64,000 bases of DNA from Sphingobacteriaceae bacterium (lineage in GTDB: Bacteria > Bacteroidota > Bacteroidia > Sphingobacteriales > Sphingobacteriaceae). Both the position numbers and the translations under genes were made by a program. Below the pieces are notes generated by a model. The model saw nothing but the letters and a program-made list of their open reading frames with translations, ran no database searches and was not told where the DNA came from. Positions 34,031 to 42,726 of the stretch are shown here, piece after piece (positions within the stretch are counted from its first letter, which is position 1; every line of letters begins with the position of its first letter). Location: assembly GCA_947463785.1 (NCBI GenBank), contig CANHRG010000003.1:62001-126000 (forward strand). Direction: 5' to 3'.

Positions 34031-34599
34031 ATCAGCTTCAACAACTCCTCGTACAAGCGATCGGTTGGCAAACCCACCACATTGGTGTATGAACCGTTAA
34101 TTCGTTCGATACCCACTAAACCAATCCATTCTTGAATGCCGTATGCTCCGGCCTTATCCATAGGCTGACCAGTGGAAATGTAATACCTAATTTGTTCGGA
34201 ATTGAGTTTTTTGAAGTACACCTCAGAGGTTTCTACAAACGAGTGTAGTTGATGCTCTTTCAGCAAACAAACACCGGTCATCACTTCGTGTTTACGACCC
34301 GAAAGTAGCGACAACATTTCAAAGGCATGTTCTTCAGTTTCAGGCTTGCCCAAAATTTGTCCATCAATACAAACTAAGGTATCGGCAGTAATAACGATTT
34401 CGTTGGTTATATCTTCGTCAAAAGCTTGCGCTTTCTTTTCGGCAATGTATAAAGCTACTTCTGCCGGACTTAAATTTTCTGGATAACTTTCATCCACCTC
34501 TTTCAATACAATGCGAAAATCCAAACCCAATAAGTTCATCAACTCTTGCCGACGTGGAGATTTGGAGGCTAAAATAAGTGGAGGAAAAACGATAGACAT
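34027..34599 (-). CDS. maf: Maf-like nucleoside triphosphate pyrophosphatase
   Basis: A house-cleaning pyrophosphatase acting on dTTP/UTP or modified nucleotides. The N-terminal LILASKSPRRQELM phosphate loop, the ITADTLVCIDGQILGKP segment and DKAGAYGIQEW are the family signatures. I chose ATG 34599-34597 (MSIVFPPLILASKSP, 190 residues), which begins 4 bp after the kdsC stop; a longer frame from 34641 overlaps kdsC by 38 bp. It is the last gene of the ccmE-ccmF-DUF2520-fdx-iscX-kdsC-maf string. Confidence 0.93.
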   Translation of the reverse strand: MSIVFPPLILASKSPRRQELMNLLGLDFRIVLKEVDESYPENLSPAEVALYIAEKKAQAFDEDITNEIVITADTLVCIDGQILGKPETEEHAFEMLSLLSGRKHEVMTGVCLLKEHQLHSFVETSEVYFKKLNSEQIRYYISTGQPMDKAGAYGIQEWIGLVGIERINGSYTNVVGLPTDRLYEELLKLI

Positions 34600-34603
34600 G
34601 GCA

Positions 34604-35119
34604 CTAGCCTCTGGCTGAGGGCTGTTCATCCAGCCATACACCTTGTATTTTTAAAACTTTTTCTAGTACTTCGCGAACGCAACCGGCTCCCCCTTTTACT
34701 GGAGAAATATAGGCTGAGATTGCTTTGATCTCTTCAGCAGCATCGGCGGGGCAAACCGGCAATCCTACCTTTTGCATTACCGGATAATCGGGAATATCGT
34801 CGCCCATGTACAATACCTGGTCTGCTTGTAGCTCGTGGATTAACAGAAACTCTTCAAAAGCATCCATTTTGGTTTCTACACCAATATAAATGTCTTTAAT
34901 ACCCAAACCTTGCAAGCGGCTTACCACACTTTGGGATCTGCCACCAGAAATAATAGCGATGGGGAAGCCTCTTTTTACGGCCAGCTGAAGCGCATAACCG
35001 TCTTTGATACTAAAACGACGTAACTGCTCACCGCTTTCGGTTACATGAACCAAGCCGTCGGTAAGCACACCGTCTACATCAAAAACAAAGGCTTTAATAT
35101 GAGAAAGTTTCTGGAGCAT
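34604..35119 (-). CDS. kdsC: KdsC-type HAD phosphatase (KDO 8-phosphate phosphatase)
   Basis: Hydrolyses 3-deoxy-D-manno-octulosonate 8-phosphate to KDO for lipopolysaccharide core synthesis. The 171 residues form a cap-less (C0) HAD domain, as in KdsC. Motif I is FDVDGVLTDG (Asp14 and Asp16), motif II is IISGG, motif III Lys is in ETKMDAF and motif IV is MGDDIPDYPVM. The Gly-rich C-terminal SPVKGGAGCVRE tail that closes a neighbour's site in the KdsC tetramer is present. It lies 2 bp after iscX; other KDO genes are not in view. Confidence 0.92.
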   Translation of the reverse strand: MLQKLSHIKAFVFDVDGVLTDGLVHVTESGEQLRRFSIKDGYALQLAVKRGFPIAIISGGRSQSVVSRLQGLGIKDIYIGVETKMDAFEEFLLIHELQADQVLYMGDDIPDYPVMQKVGLPVCPADAAEEIKAISAYISPVKGGAGCVREVLEKVLKIQGVWLDEQPSARG

Positions 35120-35121
35120 GA

Positions 35122-35364
35122 TTATTGGTTATCACGCCATTCGTACACCCATGCAGACTGGATTTGCTCCAGATGGCCTTCGTTGCACTCTTCGCGTTTA
35201 CCTGAAAAATTAGGCAGGCTCAATACCCATTCCATCAAATCGGTGAAACGAATACGGTAGATTTTTGATTCGCCAAATTCATCGCCAAATTTCTCGTACA
35301 AGCCCATGGCAATGTCTTCGTAATCGTTCCAATAAATGGGTAATGCGTATTTATCGTCTATCAT
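35122..35364 (-). CDS. iscX: Fe-S assembly protein IscX
   Basis: An 80-residue acidic protein of the IscX (YfhJ) family, which binds IscS and iron and modulates cluster assembly. The conserved pattern is visible: W12 near the start with DYEDIAMGLYEKF, the core IRFTDLMEWVLSLPNF, CNEGHLEQIQSAW and a final acidic stretch. It carries about 14 more N-terminal residues than E. coli IscX (66). It starts 2 bp after fdx, the same fdx-iscX order as in the enterobacterial isc operon, although hscA, hscB, iscS and iscU are not adjacent. Confidence 0.92.
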   Translation of the reverse strand: MIDDKYALPIYWNDYEDIAMGLYEKFGDEFGESKIYRIRFTDLMEWVLSLPNFSGKREECNEGHLEQIQSAWVYEWRDNQ

Positions 35365-35366
35365 GA

Positions 35367-35699
35367 TTAATGTCCTAAAAATTGGCTTTGATCTGGTAAA
35401 GTTACTTCAATATCTCCATTGATTACCACACATTGGCAACCCAAACGAGAATTGATACGTGGGTTTACCGCACGGTCAATAAAATCTTCTTCCTTGTCAG
35501 AAATTTCCTGCAGATGCTCCATTCCTTTGTTCACGTACACATGGCAAGTTGAACAACCGCAAACACCACCACAGTTGTGCTGCAGCTCAATGCCGTTATC
35601 CATACAAACATCCAGTACTGAATCCCCTTTGGCAATATCCAACGCTACAGGCTCTTTACCAGCTTCTTCAAAATTGATTTTGATCTTGAAAATACTCAT
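35367..35699 (-). CDS. fdx: [2Fe-2S] ferredoxin, ISC (adrenodoxin) type
   Basis: A 110-residue adrenodoxin-like ferredoxin that donates electrons during Fe-S cluster assembly. Cluster ligands are Cys43, Cys49 and Cys52 (C-X5-C-X2-C) and Cys88 (RLGCQC). Cys47 and Cys90 are extra cysteines near the cluster. The length and the C-terminal DIEVTLPDQS match bacterial Fdx of the isc operon (about 111 residues). It precedes iscX by 2 bp, and lies 41 bp after the DUF2520 gene stop. Confidence 0.94.
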   Translation of the reverse strand: MSIFKIKINFEEAGKEPVALDIAKGDSVLDVCMDNGIELQHNCGGVCGCSTCHVYVNKGMEHLQEISDKEEDFIDRAVNPRINSRLGCQCVVINGDIEVTLPDQSQFLGH

Positions 35700-35740
35700 C
35701 GCAGCGCAAAAATAAAAAATTTAGGTGGCCAAGCCGAGCG

Positions 35741-36496
35741 CTAGCGTAAATTGACTATACTTTGACTGAGTAGGCGATAGATTTCCTGCAAATGTGGCTC
35801 ATTTTTGAGTAAATCAAGGTGTTTTTGCAAAGTTATTTCATCCTTTCGAATGGCCGGACCAGTTTGCACAGTTGCAGGCAAATGCTGTTGTGCTTTAGCA
35901 GCAGTTTCAGCAATCAATGGCCTGATTAGATCGAAATCAAGTTGCTGCGACTCAAGTAAATGTTGCGCAATGGCAAAGAGATGATTACTGAAATTACACG
36001 CAAATACAGCTGCAACGTGTAAAGTCATGCGTTGTTTTGAGTCAAGTTTTATAACCCTTGAAGATAGTTGCTGAGCTAAACCGCTCAACACATTTAATGA
36101 TTCTGGATTATTAGACTCAATAGCAATTGGAACATCCTTAAAATCAACCTCTTTTTCGAAGGAGAAGGTCTGCAAAGGATAAAACACACCGATGTTAGCA
36201 GAAGCCAACACATCCATAGGCGTAGAACCCGAGGTATGAACAATTAATTTATTTGGTAAATCTAAGTTCTTAGCTATACTGGCAATGGCATCATCTTTTA
36301 CCGAAATAATGTACAGATCGGCATCTTTTCGCAAAGCGGAAATTGAGCTGATGGCCGCTGCATTTAATTTTTTAGCTAAATCAGCAGCATGTGCTTGAGT
36401 GGGGCTGTAAACCTGAACAATCTCCTCTCCTGCATTTTGCAAAGCCAGGCCCAGTTGTGTGGCCACACGTCCGCTACCGAGCAGGATGATTTTCAT
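35741..36496 (-). CDS. Rossmann-like and DUF2520 domain protein
   Basis: A 251-residue dehydrogenase-like protein. The N-terminal Rossmann fold (about 1-115) begins MKIILLGSGRVATQLG, an NAD(P)-binding loop, and includes LIVHTSGSTPMDVL. The C-terminal helical DUF2520 domain (about 125-250) contains HVAAVFACNFSNHLFAIA. The architecture resembles ketopantoate and F420H2:NADP oxidoreductases, but the substrate is unknown. The ATG lies immediately after the ccmF stop with no spacer, suggesting coupled translation, although no link to cytochrome maturation is known to me. Confidence 0.85.
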   Translation of the reverse strand: MKIILLGSGRVATQLGLALQNAGEEIVQVYSPTQAHAADLAKKLNAAAISSISALRKDADLYIISVKDDAIASIAKNLDLPNKLIVHTSGSTPMDVLASANIGVFYPLQTFSFEKEVDFKDVPIAIESNNPESLNVLSGLAQQLSSRVIKLDSKQRMTLHVAAVFACNFSNHLFAIAQHLLESQQLDFDLIRPLIAETAAKAQQHLPATVQTGPAIRKDEITLQKHLDLLKNEPHLQEIYRLLSQSIVNLR

Positions 36497-38941
36497 TTAA
36501 GCGGTTTTAAGTTCTTTATTCCGGCGAAAAATGGAAAGTAAGAATCCGATGGTCATCAAAATGGCTCCACCCCAAAATAAATTAATATACGGGAACATGA
36601 TCGCCTTCATCACAATCCATTTTTTCTCGGCTTTCGGTTTTTGGAATACGGTCAATTCGAGTTTATTCTGCTGAGGCAGAATGTTGGTAAAGCGAAGCTT
36701 TAATCCTAAATCATCAACAGATTTACCAAAATCGTAAGTGTTTCCACCTTTTATTAAGAAAACAGGCTCTGCCGAATAGGTTTTGCGCTCATCTTTGATT
36801 TCTAATCCTAAGGATACGGCCACATCACCCTTTTTCAAGGGAATGTTTTGCACTTTAGCATCACGATTCACACTTTTAACCACAATCACCGCATCCCGAA
36901 TTTGGATGGTATCTCCCAAGGCAATTTGGTAAACTTTTGGCTTGCCAAAATCTTCTTCATCACTATGACCTTCATGCGCCTCGTGTTTTTCTTCCTCTTT
37001 CAAAGGCACACTGCTTACATGGGTATATATGTCTTTTAGAGCATAATGACGGGTATCTGGAGAAGCAATGATTTGACGCATTTTAGCATTTTGTTGCGCA
37101 TTCGGATACAAATCGAAACTTTCTTTAACCTTACCAGACTTTTCGTCAATAACTTGGTAATTCACTCGGTAATAGGTATTTGGGCCGGATGTAGAATCGC
37201 CTAAATACGTTACGGTGTAGGGATCCATCTTTACAGGCTCATTCAAATACAGAATAATATTCTCTCTCGGATTATTGCTCTTGGCAAACTCATCACCAAA
37301 ACCGATGCCCGAGGAGTTTACAGACACCACCTTGCTGGTTGCGGCGGCTACCAAGGCTCCAATTAATAAAAATCCAAATCCAATATGCGCCAAGGCCGAT
37401 CCGGCCAGTTTCCACTTCCCTTTAATGGCCTCGAACAAAATATCTGCATTCGCCACAATAGAGAATAAAGAAGTCAGCGTCAGGAGCATGAACATCGGAT
37501 TGCTGTAAATGCCGGTCAAGTATCCCGCGAAAGCGGTGAATACAGCAGCAATAATCAGCGATTTGATCAATTGCTGGTAGAATTTCTTGGGTTCTGTTTT
37601 TTTATACTTTAAAAACTGCGAAAAACCTGAAATAAACGCAATTACTAAGGCAAAAGGCAACTGCCATTTGTTGTAATGTTGTACCACTTGGGTGGGAGGG
37701 GCAATCTCGGTTCCAAAAATTTTATTAAATACCGGAATTGAGGTAGTAGCCAAAACCTGTAAACAGGCTAGCGTAAGCATTACGGAACCGACAAAAAGCC
37801 AAAATTCGCGGGAGTAGGTTTCTTCTTCTTTTTTAGAAAAAGGTAGCGCTTTCCAGCGGGCGATAATCATGGCCAGGGCCAATACAATGAAACCGGCAAT
37901 GTATGCAAATAGTTGCCAGAACATACCAAGATCGGTAAATGAGTGTACTGATGATTCACCTAAAATACCACTTCGGGTAAGGAATGAGGCGTACAGCACC
38001 AGTATAAAACTGATCAATACCAAGAACAATGACGTAAAATAAGCCTGTCCAGAATTTTTGAAAGCCAGCATGACATGGACAGCCGCAATCAGCGTTAACC
38101 AAGGAATAAGCGAAGCATTTTCAACCGGATCCCAAGCCCAGAAACCACCAAAATTTAGCGCTTCATAGGCCCAAAATGAACCCATGATAATGCCCGCTCC
38201 TAAAACCATTACCGCAAACAAGGCCCAAGGCAAAGCCGCTTTAACCCATTCGGTGTATTTCTTCTCCCAAAGGCCTGCGATACCAAAAGCAAAAGGCACG
38301 ATCATGGCGGCAAAACCCATGAACAGGGTTGGCGGGTGAATCACCATCCAATAATTTTGCAATAAGGGATTCAATCCATTTCCATCGTCAATCAAGCTTA
38401 GATAATCAGGACGAGAAAAAATTGGAGCCTGCATGGCTTCCCTTAAGAGAATAAAAGGCGAACTTCCTACGCGTAATCCTAAAATTTCTACACCCAAAAG
38501 CATAGAGGCCAGGAAAGTTTGAGACAACATCACAACCGTCATTACCGGGCTTTCCCAGATTTTGGCTCTGAATACCAAGACTAAACCTAAAACAGATTGC
38601 CAGAATGTCCAAAGCCAGAAACTACCCTCCTGGCCTTCCCAAAAACTCGAAATGATATAATAAACCGGAAGAGATTTGGATGAGTGTGCCCAGGCATAGT
38701 GGTACTCAAACAGGTGATTGTAGATGATGTAAAAAAGCGAAGCACCAATACCAATTACAGCCAAAAAGTTTAACGAGAAGGCTACTCTGGCTATTTTTTT
38801 CCAAGAGTCATCTGGTCGATCTTTATTGGTGGCAAAATAATAACTGATGGTAGATAGTAGGGCTGTTCCAAACGACAGTACGACAAAAAACTGGCCTAAT
38901 TTGCCCGGCAAAAGGCTTTCTCCAAGAAATACGGTATCCAT
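36497..38941 (-). CDS. ccmF: Cytochrome c haem lyase CcmF/NrfE family
   Basis: Large inner-membrane protein that attaches haem to apocytochrome c. Of 814 residues, the first 560 or so hold about 14 membrane segments. The haem-handling tryptophan-rich motif WGGFWAWDPVENASL lies near 267-281, with flanking conserved His in a VIHPPTLFMG segment. The C-terminal third is a periplasmic domain closed by a last membrane helix, longer than in E. coli CcmF (647). It includes a His-rich acidic loop, KHEAHEGHSDEED (about 36951-36990). ccmE is 2 bp upstream, so the haem chaperone and lyase are co-translated. Confidence 0.94.
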   Translation of the reverse strand: MDTVFLGESLLPGKLGQFFVVLSFGTALLSTISYYFATNKDRPDDSWKKIARVAFSLNFLAVIGIGASLFYIIYNHLFEYHYAWAHSSKSLPVYYIISSFWEGQEGSFWLWTFWQSVLGLVLVFRAKIWESPVMTVVMLSQTFLASMLLGVEILGLRVGSSPFILLREAMQAPIFSRPDYLSLIDDGNGLNPLLQNYWMVIHPPTLFMGFAAMIVPFAFGIAGLWEKKYTEWVKAALPWALFAVMVLGAGIIMGSFWAYEALNFGGFWAWDPVENASLIPWLTLIAAVHVMLAFKNSGQAYFTSLFLVLISFILVLYASFLTRSGILGESSVHSFTDLGMFWQLFAYIAGFIVLALAMIIARWKALPFSKKEEETYSREFWLFVGSVMLTLACLQVLATTSIPVFNKIFGTEIAPPTQVVQHYNKWQLPFALVIAFISGFSQFLKYKKTEPKKFYQQLIKSLIIAAVFTAFAGYLTGIYSNPMFMLLTLTSLFSIVANADILFEAIKGKWKLAGSALAHIGFGFLLIGALVAAATSKVVSVNSSGIGFGDEFAKSNNPRENIILYLNEPVKMDPYTVTYLGDSTSGPNTYYRVNYQVIDEKSGKVKESFDLYPNAQQNAKMRQIIASPDTRHYALKDIYTHVSSVPLKEEEKHEAHEGHSDEEDFGKPKVYQIALGDTIQIRDAVIVVKSVNRDAKVQNIPLKKGDVAVSLGLEIKDERKTYSAEPVFLIKGGNTYDFGKSVDDLGLKLRFTNILPQQNKLELTVFQKPKAEKKWIVMKAIMFPYINLFWGGAILMTIGFLLSIFRRNKELKTA

Positions 38942-38943
38942 AA

Positions 38944-39348
38944 TTAGCTTTGAACGGAAGTAGCGGTTTTAACTTCTACCTGATCTTTATTGTATTTAGA
39001 AGGGCACTTCATCAAAATTTTAGAAGCCTGAAACTCCCCTTCAACCATTTTACCTACCAAAACAATTTGCTCAGACTTTTCAAAATCTTGAGGCTTTGTA
39101 CCATTAAAAACAACCTTACATTCTTTACCCTGATTATCTTTTACATAAAAGGAGAAATAATTGGCGTCTTGAATGGGGTTGTAGACAATTGCTTTATTCA
39201 GATCAAGCTTACCCACAACGTGTAATTCAGCATCAGATTTTTGCGCATCGGTAAAATTACCATAGGTACTTGAATCCGCATAGGTACTCACAATCACACC
39301 GATGGCTACTGCAATAACAATGATTCCGAGAAGGGCACTTTTTTTCAT
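38944..39348 (-). CDS. ccmE: Cytochrome c maturation haem chaperone CcmE, Cys (CxxxY) variant
   Basis: Periplasmic OB-fold haem chaperone anchored by one N-terminal helix (about 5-23). I chose ATG 39348-39346 (MKKSALLGII, 134 residues); a longer frame from 39396 adds a doubtful 16 residues. The haem-binding motif of E. coli CcmE is HDENY, with His130 covalently bound to haem. Here the equivalent reads CPSKY, with Cys115 (39006-39004) and Tyr119. CxxxY CcmE proteins are known from some archaea and Desulfovibrio. The short tail after the motif is polar. It precedes ccmF and lies downstream of the gdhA terminator, so it needs its own promoter. Confidence 0.93.
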   Translation of the reverse strand: MKKSALLGIIVIAVAIGVIVSTYADSSTYGNFTDAQKSDAELHVVGKLDLNKAIVYNPIQDANYFSFYVKDNQGKECKVVFNGTKPQDFEKSEQIVLVGKMVEGEFQASKILMKCPSKYNKDQVEVKTATSVQS

Positions 39349-39460
39349 AACAAACTGTTTTACTGAAAGAAAATCTGATGCAACAAAAGTACACAATATC
39401 CTTTTTTAGAAGGAAAGATTTGGCGGATTAATTCGGCTGAAAATTGTCATAAATACATCA

Positions 39461-39502
39461 ATAAAAAAGAAAAGGGGACATCTTGAACAGATATCCCCTT
39501 TA
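39461..39502 (-). terminator. Terminator after gdhA
   Basis: AAAGGGGACA and TATCCCCTTT (one mismatch) pair across a loop of about 11 bases. On the minus strand the hairpin ends in TTTTCTTTTTT. It separates gdhA from the ccmE-ccmF genes. Confidence 0.8.
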
Positions 39503-39522
39503 CATAGGTGATTAACAACAAA

Positions 39523-40959
39523 TCACGGCCAAATACCCATGTTAGAATAGGATACGGCAATCTTATCAATCGCGTTTACAAAAGCTGCAATACGAAGAGT
39601 TTTAATCTTTGGATTATTCACTTTTACTTCACGAATCTCGTGGTAAGCACGAATCATAGTGTCTTCCAATCCAGAATTTACCAATTCTAATTCTGAGGCA
39701 CCTTTTACTATTACGCTGCGTTGCTCCGCTGATAATTTAACACCAGTTGTAGCTTCTACCATGTTCACCAAGTTTTGGTTAGCCGTTTCTTCGTAACGTT
39801 TGTCCATACGACCAAATGCTACGTGCGACAGGTTTTTCAACCACTCAAAATAAGAAACTGTTACCCCACCGGCATTGCAATACATATCCGGAATAATGAT
39901 TCCACCACGTTTGGTAAATAGCTCCTCGGCACCTGGCGTAGTTGGACCATTTGCACCTTCGGCAATTACTTTTGCTTGAATGCGGTTAATGTTTTCTTCT
40001 GTAATTTGATTTTCAAGAGCTGCAGGAACCAAAATATCACAAGCTTGCTCTAATCCTTCGGTTGATTTTTTGAATTCTTTTTGGGCACCTTTGAATCCTA
40101 AAATTGAACCTGTTGATTTGCGGTGGTTAAATACCTCATCGATATCCAAACCGTTTTCATTGTAGATGGCGCCTTCATACTCACATAAACCCACGATTGT
40201 AGCTCCGAATTCAGCTAAGAATTTAGCCGAGTGGTAACCAACGTTTCCTAAACCTTGTACAATTACTTTTTTACCGGCTAAACCAGGAGTTAAGCCAAGG
40301 GCTTTCATATCTTCAGCAACCGATACACATTCGCGTACTGCAATGGCAACACCACGACCCGTAGCTTCTCGACGACCGGCAATACCATGCAAAGCAAGTG
40401 GTTTTCCGGTAACGCAACCCAAGGCATCTAACTGACCAGGATTCATGGTTTGGTAAGTATCGGCAATCCAGCTCATTTCACGTTCGCCTGAACCGTAATC
40501 TGGCGCAGGAACGTCAATAGCAGGACCAATAAAGTTTTTCTTGGTCAACTCTACCGTATAACGACGAGTTATATTTTCTAATTCAGCTACGGTATAATCT
40601 TTAGGGTTGATTTTGATACCACCCTTAGCACCACCAAATGGCACATTCACAATGGCACACTTGTAAGTCATTAAGGCAGCCAGCGCCATTACCTCATCTT
40701 CATTTACCATATCGCTATAGCGGATACCACCTTTGGTAGGCGATTTATGATGAGAGTGCTCTACCCTCCAGGCATCAATCACTTCAATACCATCCCCTTT
40801 TCTGATCGGGAAACGGAAATGATAAACACTATTACACGATTTGATCTGGTCCAGTAATCCAGCTGGATAATTTGTAAACTGGGCTGCATGATCAAAAAAC
40901 TCACACACATCTCCGAAAAAACTCAGTTCCTGATGTGCTGCTCCTTTTGAATTAGACAT
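39523..40959 (-). CDS. gdhA: Glutamate dehydrogenase (Glu/Leu/Phe/Val family)
   Basis: Interconverts glutamate and 2-oxoglutarate plus ammonia. The 478 residues contain the substrate-binding KGGIRYSD segment (about 77-84), the catalytic-region [15 protein letters not shown] (about 105-119), [13 protein letters not shown], and the dinucleotide motif [15 protein letters not shown] (about 222-236). The length is near that of hexameric enzymes of the NAD-type family, but cofactor choice cannot be read safely. It lies between ccmD and ccmE, isolated by 150 bp upstream (with a palindromic site) and a terminator downstream, so it is probably transcribed alone. Confidence 0.94.
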   Translation of the reverse strand: MSNSKGAAHQELSFFGDVCEFFDHAAQFTNYPAGLLDQIKSCNSVYHFRFPIRKGDGIEVIDAWRVEHSHHKSPTKGGIRYSDMVNEDEVMALAALMTYKCAIVNVPFGGAKGGIKINPKDYTVAELENITRRYTVELTKKNFIGPAIDVPAPDYGSGEREMSWIADTYQTMNPGQLDALGCVTGKPLALHGIAGRREATGRGVAIAVRECVSVAEDMKALGLTPGLAGKKVIVQGLGNVGYHSAKFLAEFGATIVGLCEYEGAIYNENGLDIDEVFNHRKSTGSILGFKGAQKEFKKSTEGLEQACDILVPAALENQITEENINRIQAKVIAEGANGPTTPGAEELFTKRGGIIIPDMYCNAGGVTVSYFEWLKNLSHVAFGRMDKRYEETANQNLVNMVEATTGVKLSAEQRSVIVKGASELELVNSGLEDTMIRAYHEIREVKVNNPKIKTLRIAAFVNAIDKIAVSYSNMGIWP

Positions 40960-41052
40960 ATACTAAATTTTAAATTTTCTGACTGTATAGGTTTGCAATT
41001 TTGATGCAAATTTGAATCAAAAAAAGCCAAACCTGCAAATAAAAATTTCTGA

Positions 41053-41069
41053 GTGTATAGTGTACACTA
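41053..41069. promoter_or_regulatory. GTGTAC-type palindromic site upstream of gdhA
   Basis: The bases GTGTATAGTGTACAC (41053-41067) contain the perfect 12-bp palindrome TAGTGTACACTA (41058-41069), about 95 bp before the gdhA start. A 15-mer of the same design, GTGTACGATGTACAC, occurs at 54327. It may be a repressor or activator site; no regulator gene is adjacent. Confidence 0.4.
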
Positions 41070-41109
41070 CAACGTTTTTCTAAAAAATCTTCGAATAGAA
41101 GTTTTAAAA

Positions 41110-41334
41110 TCAGTTTTTATTCGAAACAGATTTTTCGATTTTACTAATTCTTTTATCCATTCCGAACAAGAAAATCAGCATTCCTAGAATGATAACGGCT
41201 ATAACAGCCACCACTACATAGATCATTCCAGAAGCCCGTAAACCATCGGCCATTTCTACCTGATCGGTATTTTGAGCAAAAGAACAAAAAGATGTAAATA
41301 TGATGCTTAACAAGCTTAGCAATACTACTCTCAT
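41110..41334 (-). CDS. ccmD: CcmD-like small membrane protein
   Basis: A 74-residue protein in the CcmD position directly after ccmC (1 bp spacing). It has a cleavable-looking signal peptide (LLSLLSIIFTSFCSFAQ), one membrane helix (about 37-60, YVVVAVIAVIILGMLIFLF) and a Lys-rich cytoplasmic tail. In enterobacteria CcmD holds the CcmABC complex together and releases holo-CcmE. The sequence is too short for firm homology, so the call rests on size, topology and gene order. The added signal peptide differs from the enterobacterial form. Confidence 0.8.
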   Translation of the reverse strand: MRVVLLSLLSIIFTSFCSFAQNTDQVEMADGLRASGMIYVVVAVIAVIILGMLIFLFGMDKRISKIEKSVSNKN

Positions 41335-41335
41335 A

Positions 41336-41989
41336 TTAAGAATTGATTTCGATTAAACGTGTACGATATCTCATATTGGCGATCCAAACACCAATTAAAA
41401 TCCAGCCAATAACTGCCGGATAAAAAACCAAACGCATTTGGCTGTCTAGATCGTAGGAATTAAATCCCGGATTGCCTCCATTGCCAGGATGCAAAGAATC
41501 TGTCATTCGGGGTAAAATAAACAGCAAAACTAGCATTACCGGAAATGCGAAAACATTATAAACAGCTGAAATTTTAGCTCTTTTCTGCTCTTCATCCATC
41601 GATCCACGCAACACTATATAAGCCATGTACATCAATGTGGCTATTGCTGCACTGTTTAGTTTGGGATCGTTTGGCCAGGGAGAACCCCAAGTGAAATTCG
41701 CCCAAATCATGCCAGTTACTAAACCCAGAAAACCAAACACAATTCCAGTATTGACCATTTCAACAGCAATTAAATCGTGTTTTTCATCTCCCGACGACAA
41801 ATACTTAATGCTGTAAATGACCGAAATAAGGTATAAAACGATCATAGTGAACCACATAGGAACGTGAAAATACAGATTACGGATACTTTCGTGGAGAATG
41901 GGTAAGCGTGGTACTTCAAAAAGAAAACCCGCGATTACGGAATATAGAATAAGAACTGAGGCTAGAATTTTCCACCAGTTTTTTTGCAT
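41336..41989 (-). CDS. ccmC: Haem exporter/handling protein CcmC
   Basis: Inner-membrane protein that loads haem onto CcmE. The 217 residues have six membrane segments. The tryptophan-rich haem motif reads FTWGSPWPNDPKLNSA (about 102-117), corresponding to WGxxWxxDxRLTS of other CcmC proteins, with conserved His in LYFHVPMWF. I chose ATG 41989-41987 (MQKNWWKILA); a frame from 42013 would overlap ccmB. The ccmB stop is 11 bp upstream and ccmD begins 1 bp downstream. Confidence 0.92.
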   Translation of the reverse strand: MQKNWWKILASVLILYSVIAGFLFEVPRLPILHESIRNLYFHVPMWFTMIVLYLISVIYSIKYLSSGDEKHDLIAVEMVNTGIVFGFLGLVTGMIWANFTWGSPWPNDPKLNSAAIATLMYMAYIVLRGSMDEEQKRAKISAVYNVFAFPVMLVLLFILPRMTDSLHPGNGGNPGFNSYDLDSQMRLVFYPAVIGWILIGVWIANMRYRTRLIEINS

Positions 41990-42000
41990 AGCACTAAAAA

Positions 42001-42660
42001 TTAGTCTCGCCAAAGGTAAGGAAATAACAGCAAAGAAACGGTGATCACGATTAGATTAATGGCCAGCAAAACTGCAATTTCATTATAACTACTTGCACGG
42101 TCTAGGCCATCCATGGCATTTTTAGATAACTTGATGAGTAAGATGAGCAAGGGGATAATTACCGGAAAACTTAAAATGGCCATTAAGGCACTACTGTTAC
42201 TAGCTTTTGATGCAATACTCGAAATCAAGGTAAATACCGATGCAAAACTGATACTTCCTAAAACCACTGCCAGTAGGTACAACGCAGGATCTCCAACAGG
42301 ATTTGTAAATACTATTCCGTAAAAAAAGAGCGCAAGAACCGCTAATAGGAACAATAGAAATACATTGTAGATAATTTTTGTGAGGATAATGGCTTGTGCA
42401 GAAGCAATGGTATAAAAATACAATTGCCTGCCCCGACTTTCTTGTACAAAACTTTTGGTAACCGCGTTAATGGAAGCAAAAAGCATGATGATCCAGAATA
42501 AAGCATTCCAGGTTACAGCCTGCAGACCACGAAAAGACAGGTAACACACAAAAATGGTGGAAACTACATACAGCAAAATACCGTTGAGTGCATAGCGTGA
42601 TCGCCACTCGAGTACAATTTCTTTATAGAGTAGGGCTCTAACCTGTTGGTACAGACTCAT
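42001..42660 (-). CDS. ccmB: Haem exporter membrane protein CcmB
   Basis: ABC-type membrane subunit of the CcmABCD complex, 219 residues with six membrane segments, matching E. coli CcmB (220). The N-terminal ALLYKEIVLEWRSRYALNG and the following FVQESRGRQLYFY are typical of the family. I chose ATG 42660-42658 (MSLYQQVRALL); a longer frame from 42741 adds 27 residues overlapping the divergent ogt start. No ccmA ATPase gene is adjacent, so the partner must be encoded elsewhere. Confidence 0.92.
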   Translation of the reverse strand: MSLYQQVRALLYKEIVLEWRSRYALNGILLYVVSTIFVCYLSFRGLQAVTWNALFWIIMLFASINAVTKSFVQESRGRQLYFYTIASAQAIILTKIIYNVFLLFLLAVLALFFYGIVFTNPVGDPALYLLAVVLGSISFASVFTLISSIASKASNSSALMAILSFPVIIPLLILLIKLSKNAMDGLDRASSYNEIAVLLAINLIVITVSLLLFPYLWRD

Positions 42661-42726
42661 GGTTGACAAAGATACTTTTTTTAGCTTCTGGAAGTATTTC
42701 AAGAGCGAATATTGTAAATTGAAGGC

